From Epiperipatus broadwayi (lineage: Eukaryota; Onychophora; Udeonychophora; Euonychophora; Peripatidae), in the NCBI GenBank assembly GCA_028023455.1, contig JAQFVV010012496.1, forward strand, positions 3,969,764 through 4,033,763: 64,000 nucleotides of DNA. Direction: 5' to 3'. Below, one piece after another: positions 58,201-64,000 of the stretch (its first letter is position 1; the number at the start of each line of letters is the position of its first letter). The notes under the pieces are model-generated. The model saw nothing but the letters and a program-made list of their open reading frames with translations, did not search any database and was not told the origin of the DNA. The translations under genes were made by a program, and so were the position numbers.

Positions 58201-58484
58201 TGTTTATCTTCTTAAATTCACTGAACATTTGCAAAAATTACCCTATCATATTTTTTATTATTTATTGCAAACCATTACAAATTCTAATAAAGTTCCTACT
58301 GAAAGACAAACTTTAGATAAGGATATCTGACAATTAATTATTTTTGCTATTGTAAGAAGTGTAAAAAAAGTATCTTGGAGTATCTGACTAACAATAATTT
58401 GTTTATATGTGTGCTTAATTATTATTCATCTTAAAATACTGAACATTATGCAAAACAAATATTTAAGCAAATTCTATATTAATA

Positions 58485-58905
58485 AATACTTAATTAAAAT
58501 TATGCCAAATTCACAATGCAACCAGACTAGCAAAGAAAATAAACTTTAAAACCCTACCAATGGTTTTACTGCTACAAGCAGACTTCTCAAGTGTAAAGAA
58601 CTACAAAATAACAACATATTTAAATTAAACATTACCCACACTTTCACTTACTTAAATAATCTTTATTATTAAACAATTTATAATTCTGAAGCAATTAACT
58701 TATTTAAAAGTTCTTTTAGTATTAAGGGTGTACGAGAAGTGGAATTGCGGGTAATGTTCAGCTTAAATATGTTATTATTTTGTAGTTTCACTTGAGAAGT
58801 CTGCTTGTAGCAGTGAAACCATTGGCAGGGTTTTAAAGTTTTTTTTTTTTTTTTGACTAGTCTGTTTGAATTGTGAATTTGGGATAATTTTGCTTATTTA
58901 TTGAT
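58485..58905. repeat. Foldback element
   Basis: The left arm contains ATGCCAAATTCACAATGCAA, AACTTTAAAACCCTACCAAT, GCTACAAGCAGACTTCTCAA and GTAAAGAACTACAAAATAAC. The right arm is the imperfect complement, ending with AAACCATTGGCAGGGTTTTA and TGTGAATTTGGGATAATTTT. It has a CTTGAGAAG...GCAGTGAAACC segment that loosely resembles a hammerhead but lacks CTGANGA. Confidence 0.7.
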
Positions 58906-59149
58906 TAGTTTAGCTTTAGGCTTTCAATGTTTAATAAATACTTGTATTTAAATTTATTGAATATTAAATATTTTCTCGGTACTGAATTATTTAAATAGTA
59001 TCAAGCTAGAAACACACACACACACAAATGATTTATTAATATTCTAATCACTTTTATAGTCAAAAGCACTTTTTTTTTTTTAAATGACCAAAAACCATAT
59101 ATTTTCATTTGAAAAATACAACGATTTAAATAACTGAAATACAGGCCTA

Positions 59150-59578
59150 TTATATACCTGTATCAATATATGTAATATATAGGGTATATGAGCACAGATT
59201 TTCACACGACCCACCGCTTACCACTCTATCTCATAACACTGATACACTTGAAGACAAATATGCCAAAAAGATAAATAATCACCAATATAGGTATTTCATG
59301 CTAAACCAGCAATCATCAGTTGGTCCAGATTATCATCTCTACACATATATGCAATAAGTGCTCAGATATATATTAAGATAGCCAGTCTTCATACTTTAAT
59401 GGACAGGCTTCAATCCACTCCACACTCCAACTCTTCAACCGTCCATCCAATTAAAAATCTGATGATGGATCGCTGAAAGGCCACTCTGAGGCCAAGATTC
59501 TTGTCACATCCATGTTGAACTAAAGTCAATCTGACCCCTAATGTACAGGACATAATCCATTTAATACATATACAAGGG
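59150..59578 (-). mobile_element. Family A hammerhead element
   Basis: Starts TGTAATATATAGGGTATATG, AGCACAGATTTTCACACGAC, then the hammerhead region, CAGATATATATTAAGATAGC, GGACAGGCTTCAATCC and GATGATGGATCGCTGAAAGG, ending near CAAGGGATGGGCAGACATC. Opposite in orientation to 53.06-53.47 kb. Confidence 0.75.
59281..59324 (-). ncRNA. Type I hammerhead ribozyme, family A
   Basis: Minus strand: stem I ACCAA with TTGGT (5 of 5), CTGATGA, stem II TTGC/GCAT (T-T base, three pairs), loop TGGTTTA, GAAA, ATACCTAT, A17. All invariant positions present. Confidence 0.75.
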
Positions 59579-59629
59579 ATGGGCAGACATCTCTACTATG
59601 TAATAACTGTAATACAGGCTTATTATATA

Positions 59630-59816
59630 TTTGTATCAATATATGTAATATATAGGGTATATGAACACAGATTTTCACACGACCCACCTCTCACCACTGT
59701 TATCTCATATCACTGATACACTTGAACTCATATATGTCAAAAATATAAATAATCACCAATATCCGTATTTCATGCTAAACCAGCAATCATCAGTTGGTCC
59801 AGATTATCATCTCTAC
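59630..59816 (-). mobile_element. Family A element, truncated second copy
   Basis: Repeats TCAATATATGTAATATATAG, GGTATATGAACACAGATTTT, CATGCTAAACCAGCAATCAT and stops at ATCATCTCTACGATTTAA. It lies 50 bp after the previous copy in the same orientation, apparently as a partial tandem duplicate. Confidence 0.75.
59755..59798 (-). ncRNA. Type I hammerhead ribozyme, family A
   Basis: Identical to the motif at 59281 except stem III, ATACGGAT. Stem I is 5 of 5 and the core is complete. Confidence 0.75.
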
Positions 59817-60352
59817 GATTTAAATAATTTAATTTTCATATATAAGTTTCATGAATCGACTTGGTATTAATTAGATAGAATTAACATTAGTTAATTAACA
59901 GTAATTATTCGCACCGATTACTAAACGATAAAGTAATAGGAAATAGACCTCCGAAAATCATTATATAAGTCACGTTGATACTTAAAAAAATAACATATGA
60001 TAGTTACTTTAAAAATTTCAAAGAAACAAAAACATACAGACTCATACGCCCACTTTATAATTACAATATAAATGTTCCAAATGTGATATTAATTACAGTA
60101 ATAAATTTAATGACGTTTTAAAAGTAATATGTCAAATGGGAGCAAAAAATCATTTGCCAACTTTTATTAAAAAAACTTAATAGTATACATGTCATAAAAT
60201 ATCTATTTAAAACTAATTACAAAAGAATCTACTATATAACTTATAAACATGCATATACTTTTTGTCGATTTCTGCCCAAATACAAAATTTTATACTAAGA
60301 AAAAAATATTTTATATTCTGAATTATTTGTAATAAGTAAATTTACGTCAATT

Positions 60353-60433
60353 CGTTGGTGGCCTAGTGGTTAGCATAGTTGCCTTCCAAGCAGCTGGCCT
60401 GGGTTCGCTTCCCGGTCAACGCATTTGACATAT
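60353..60433 (+). mobile_element. Family E tRNA-Gly-derived SINE
   Basis: CGTTGGTGGCCTAGTGGTTA, arm with loop CTTCCAA, GGGTTCGCTTCCCGGTC, AACGCATTTGACATATAAAA. The T-arm is perfect (CGGG). Closest to the 20.3-kb copy. Confidence 0.8.
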
Positions 60434-60749
60434 AAAAATATATATATGAAATAAATTACTAGCTTAATAACTATTAAAAAAATAAACAATAGAATTAAGT
60501 TGAGAAAAGATAAAATAGCCTTAAGACCTCTTCAGGATGTCCCTTTATTGATAAACAATGAATTAAAAAAAAACAATATGTGAAGAAGATAATATAAGAA
60601 GAAGATGTACAAGAAGAAAGCAATACTGACTGTCAGTTGAAGATGAGAGTTGATATTTTTAGTTATCTAATTATTACTAGCTAATATCTATTCATCAATT
60701 AAGGGTCAGATATCTAATTATATTGGCCAGAATTTAAATAATTTGAAAT

Positions 60750-61412
60750 AAAAAATAAACACTAATTCACCAAACACTTTCGGTATTGTATATCAGATTT
60801 ATGGCAACTAATTTAAACTGAACGGTTAATATTCCAGTGCATGAGCTATGGAACACTCATATTACCTTGATTTATGATGTCATTAGACTTATTAATAAAA
60901 CAAGCTTCTTTTACGTCTTCTTCCTAGCATTAGGCTCGTTGCAAATAGCACTAATCATTTGAGGAAAACATTCATGCCCGCTAATTCTCTCGTGATTAAA
61001 AAATACTGAATTAACCTGAAATTCTATATTGATAAATACCTTGCAGCAACCTTGTTGATATATTATCTTTCATTTCTCCACAATAAATAGCATTACAACC
61101 ACCATATTTATCAATATAGAAAATCTAAAATGGAATCTCACGTTAATTCAGTATTTTTAAATCATGAGAAAAATGTTAGGCATGGATGTTTTTCTCAAAT
61201 GATTAGGGCTATTTGCAATGAGTCTAACGATAGGAAGTGGAAGTTAAAGGAGGCTTGGTCTATTGCTAAGTCTAATGACATTATTAATCAACATAATACA
61301 AGTGTCCCATTGAGCATGCCCTGGAATATTAACCGTTCCGTTTAAATTAGTCGCCATGAATCTTGTATATAGTACCAAAAAGTGTTTGGTGAATTAGTAT
61401 TTATTTTTTATC
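60750..61412. mobile_element. Foldback element, about 660 bp
   Basis: The left arm AAAAAATAAACACTAATTCA, CCAAACACTTTCGGTA pairs with TACCAAAAAGTGTTTGGTGA, ATTAGTATTTATTTTTT. Inner segments pair too, for example CGTTGCAAATAGCACTAATC with GATTAGGGCTATTTGCAATG. A 71-codon frame lies in the right arm (61130-61345), and the left arm is not open, so coding is doubtful. TATCTAATTATATTGGC occurs on both sides (60709 and 61465). Confidence 0.7.
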
Positions 61413-61886
61413 TATTTTTTTTTTACTCTGTGCAATATTTACATTTGGAACAGAGTTGGTGATGTATCTAATTATATTGGCTATAGGCTAATTATCTAAA
61501 GCTTACATAAAAAATGTATCAAAAAAGTTTTAACTAAATCTGCCAGCCATGATGACAAAATCATTGTTAGGCAGCACAAAACTATTAAATTTAATACAGC
61601 ATTCAAATGAAAAGTTCATTGCTGTCAATCAGCAATGTTCAAGAGACAAGACAAATACAGTAGCAGAATGTATCACAACCTGTAATCAGCTCAACAGTGA
61701 ATTTATCATCAAAATTTTTTTAAATGCACAAAGATGGCCATTAAAAATTTATATATTTAGCACGAATCACTAGTTAATGATATAAGTAACCTACTTTATT
61801 ATTTATTGAATATTATTAGAACTTCCATTGTGCAACACATTTACCAAAATCACACTTTTCTTTATTTTTGCCATAATATCCTATAA

Positions 61887-62116
61887 ATACAACTTATCCA
61901 AACCGCTTCAAACACTTTTTAGCAACACATTTTATTTGTACATATACATACACCTACATTTTGACTGACATGAAGTCTTCTTCAGAGCAAGTTAATTTGG
62001 ATCTTCTGTGCTCTGAAGAAGACTGCAGGTCAGTCGAAACGTAGGTGTGTGTATATGTGCAAATAAAGAGTTTTGCTAAAAAAAAGTTTGAAGTGGTTTG
62101 GATAAATTGTATTTAC
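61887..62116. repeat. Foldback with CTGAAGA...GAAAC module
   Basis: AATACAACTTATCCAAACCG, CTTCAAAC pairs with GTTTGAAGTGGTTTGGATAA, and ACATACACCTACATTTTGAC with GTCGAAACGTAGGTGTGTGT. The plus-strand centre has CTCTGAAGAAGACTGCAGGT, CAGTCGAAACGTAGGTG, a possible but non-canonical hammerhead. Confidence 0.7.
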
Positions 62117-62279
62117 AACACATTTCTGAAACTGATGAATAAAAATATATGGAAAAGACAAATGACAGTTTATTTATGTTATATACAACATTCAAATCAC
62201 CCTTCATGATTTTAAAATATTTCAGCAACACCTTCTGTGAATAAATATTTGATGTGATGTGACACACTGTGACTTTTTC

Positions 62280-63420
62280 TTATATGGAGTCAGGAATCTC
62301 TCAGCAACAATGCCCAGAGAGACCTGTTAACCACTTTAACTTCCCTTTCCATTCCATGCCCTAAGTTTTCCCATATCCTGCTTCATTCCATTTCCACAAT
62401 ATAAACTTTGTCAACTCCATGGGCTTTATATCTAAATCCCTCTTATTTTTTCCTAAACCCAGCATAATAACCAATAACCCACTTGCTGTATAATCACTTT
62501 GTTTATATTTATTCTTCTACAACTCCATTATTTGTACCCTTTCTGCTTTCAGGCATTTACATTCAATTAACAGATGCCTAATATTTTCTATGCCCAACTT
62601 GCAAACAAAACCACCCACATTTTTCCACTTAGGTGTATATTCTTTTGTTTCTAAAGACACCATTCAACCTTTAAACAGTAAACTACTTTCCTTGCTATTA
62701 TCATAAATTAACTCATACCCAATATTCTGTTTACTTCTATATATATATTTAAACTTTTTTACCCTCCATACTAGTTGTCCAACTCTTCATCTCTCCAACT
62801 CCATACTCTTTATTAATGCATCTATTCTTCTATTCCATTCCTTAACACTATAACAGTCAACAATACTCCTAACAGAATCATCCCATCTTTTATATAAGTA
62901 TACTGACATAAATTCTTTATCCAAATTTTCTACATACATTATCTTTCTTACACATCTTGTTGCCTTCCCTTTATTCATAAGCCAATTAAATACTATTTTG
63001 GGTATTCTTTTATTATTCATGAACTGCAATCTACCAAACATGTTCATTTTGCTTTTGGCATCTCTCTTTGATCATCCCATTTCTCATTGAATTGCCTCCT
63101 TTGCCATCCACACATCTGCATCTAATGCATGTCTTCCTACTTCTATTTGTACTTTTTTAAAGTAATCTAATACCCCTTTATTAACACATAACATATCATT
63201 ACCATATGTTAACCCTGCTATTGTCACTCCTTTCCATATAATTCTAGCTACATCATACTTATTATATGAGAACACTGTTAATTAATTTATCAATCTCTTT
63301 CCTTTCTTTGCTTCATTTATCAATTTTTTCTCCCATTCATCCAAGCAAGTTCTCTGATTACTGAAGACGATTCCCAAATAATTATATCTATTCACCACAA
63401 CTTAACTTTGTAACCCCCAA
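62280..63420 (-). mobile_element. LINE C-terminal fragment, copy 2
   Basis: Minus strand, one frame with a few stops: 63084-63275 (IIWKGVTIAGLTYGND, then VGRHALDADVWMAKEAIQ), stops at GEMGW-type positions (EMG, stop, SKRDAKSKM), then 62787-63047 (NMFGRLQFMNNKRIPKIVFN, FMSVYLYKRWDDSVRSIVDC). This is the thumb and C-terminal part of a LINE, collinear with the 45.3-46.2 kb copy and better preserved. The RT core and 5' end are missing. The remainder to 62280 matches the other copy's 3' end (GAATCTCTCAGCAACAATG). Confidence 0.75.
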
Positions 63421-63462
63421 TAAAAACTCTTTGACTTCCCTGTCCCCAGTATAAATTCTGAA

Positions 63463-63650
63463 CTTCAGCAACATCCTCTGCGAATAAATATAAATTCTGA
63501 ATTTCATCAGCTAATATAAATCCTGAACTTCAAACAGCTAAACTTAAAAGCTTAGCTGATGAAATTAAGAATTTATATTTATTCATAGATGGCATTGCTG
63601 AAGTTCTGAATTTATATTTATTCACAGAGGGCGCTGCTGAAATATTTTAA
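63463..63650. repeat. Small inverted and direct repeat cluster
   Basis: AATTTCATCAGCTAATATAA, CAGCTAAACTTAAAAGCTTAG and AGCTGATGAAATTAAGAATT form an inverted repeat. GAATTTATATTTATTCA with AGAGGGCGCTGCTGAA or TAGATGGCATTGCTGAA is repeated, on one strand or the other, four times. Confidence 0.65.
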
Positions 63651-64000
63651 AATCGTGAAGGGTGATTTGAATGTTCTCTATCAATGTCAGTTTGTGGTAT
63701 GCATTATGATATTTTGTTATATATAATGTATATAACTCATCAGAAACTACAGTTACTTCTTGTTCAATTACACACAGACATATATATATATTAATCTTTA
63801 ACTAAGATTTAGGGTTTATAACTGGGCTAAGAATATCTAGTTTAATTAACAAGTGATTATTAATAATTATTAATATATTTATTTGAAGTGTTTTATGTTT
63901 ATGTTGAGCTCAGAAAGTTTGACACTTATAAGCAAAATATAATATATATTATTTTCAGCACCATTAAGAGAAGTAATAATATGAAAACATGTAAGGTGAC
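63651..64000. other. No recognisable gene
   Basis: AT-rich, with a short TA tract at 63780. Nothing else can be supported. Confidence 0.5.

Noticed and set aside
59440-59500. CTGATGATGGATCGCTGAAAGG as another hammerhead in family A
   Set aside because: The box and GAAA are present, but there is no stem II worth the name and no complementary stem I. The 53.2-kb copy has CAAAG for GAAAG.

Overview
This window is a piece of an animal nuclear genome, very AT-rich and intron- or intergenic-like, most probably from an invertebrate. The evidence is a Penelope-like GIY-YIG endonuclease, RTE-like and other LINE fragments, tRNA-derived SINEs with target-site duplications, a long TCTA microsatellite and apparent CpG decay between repeat copies. 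I found no intact host protein gene, rRNA or bona fide tRNA gene. Every long reading frame I can interpret belongs to a decayed retroelement. I cannot assign a species.

The main result is a set of hammerhead-ribozyme (HHR) elements. By eye I found about twenty near-complete type I HHR motifs in at least four sequence families that otherwise look unrelated: R, a 406-bp satellite (nine copies, 4.2-7.8 kb); A, palindromic elements with a textbook CTGATGA...GAAA core (17.1, 44.8, 53.3, 54.4, 59.3 and 59.8 kb); B, short mobile elements with 9-13 bp target-site duplications (33.6, 38.3, 46.3 and 57.8 kb); and H (54.9 kb). In each, the 5 to 6 bases before the core pair with those just after the predicted cleavage site. 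Stem III is a very short self-complementary word (ATCATGAT, ATACGTAT, ACTAGT or ACCGGT) that could pair properly only between two molecules or in multimers. Nearly all are arranged as head-to-head inverted pairs. This resembles animal retrozymes and the HHRs of Penelope-like elements. A Penelope-like endonuclease relic lies at 37.4-38.1 kb, with a family B copy inserted just behind it.

Layout: 1-4.2 kb, AT-rich, no gene. 4.2-7.8 kb, six direct plus three inverted 406-bp HHR units inside a TA tract. 7.8-8.1 kb, a foldback. 8.15-11.8 kb, a non-autonomous LTR retrotransposon with two 1.45-kb LTRs and no gag-pol. 11.8-15.6 kb, mostly unassigned, with one small zinc-finger-like frame. 15.7-23 kb, an RTE fragment, SINEs, family A and C repeats, a 479-bp foldback locus and the microsatellite. 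23-33 kb, AT-rich with few repeats. 33.4-38.6 kb, an RTE relic broken by family B, an LTR-like promoter, paired SINEs and the Penelope relic. 40.5-46.4 kb, a family D repeat, a LINE with five stops in one otherwise open frame, family A and a second LINE. 46.8-48.4 kb, a relative of the satellite with a long direct flank, and foldbacks. 50.8-52.3 kb, family D and a 288-bp triplication. 53-55.3 kb, a nested stack of family G, a palindromic A element and H. 57-64 kb, families C, B and A, foldbacks and a second copy of the 45-kb LINE.

All sequence comparisons were made by eye. Percent identities, covariation scores and database matches were not computed. The family letters A to H and R are local labels for this window only.
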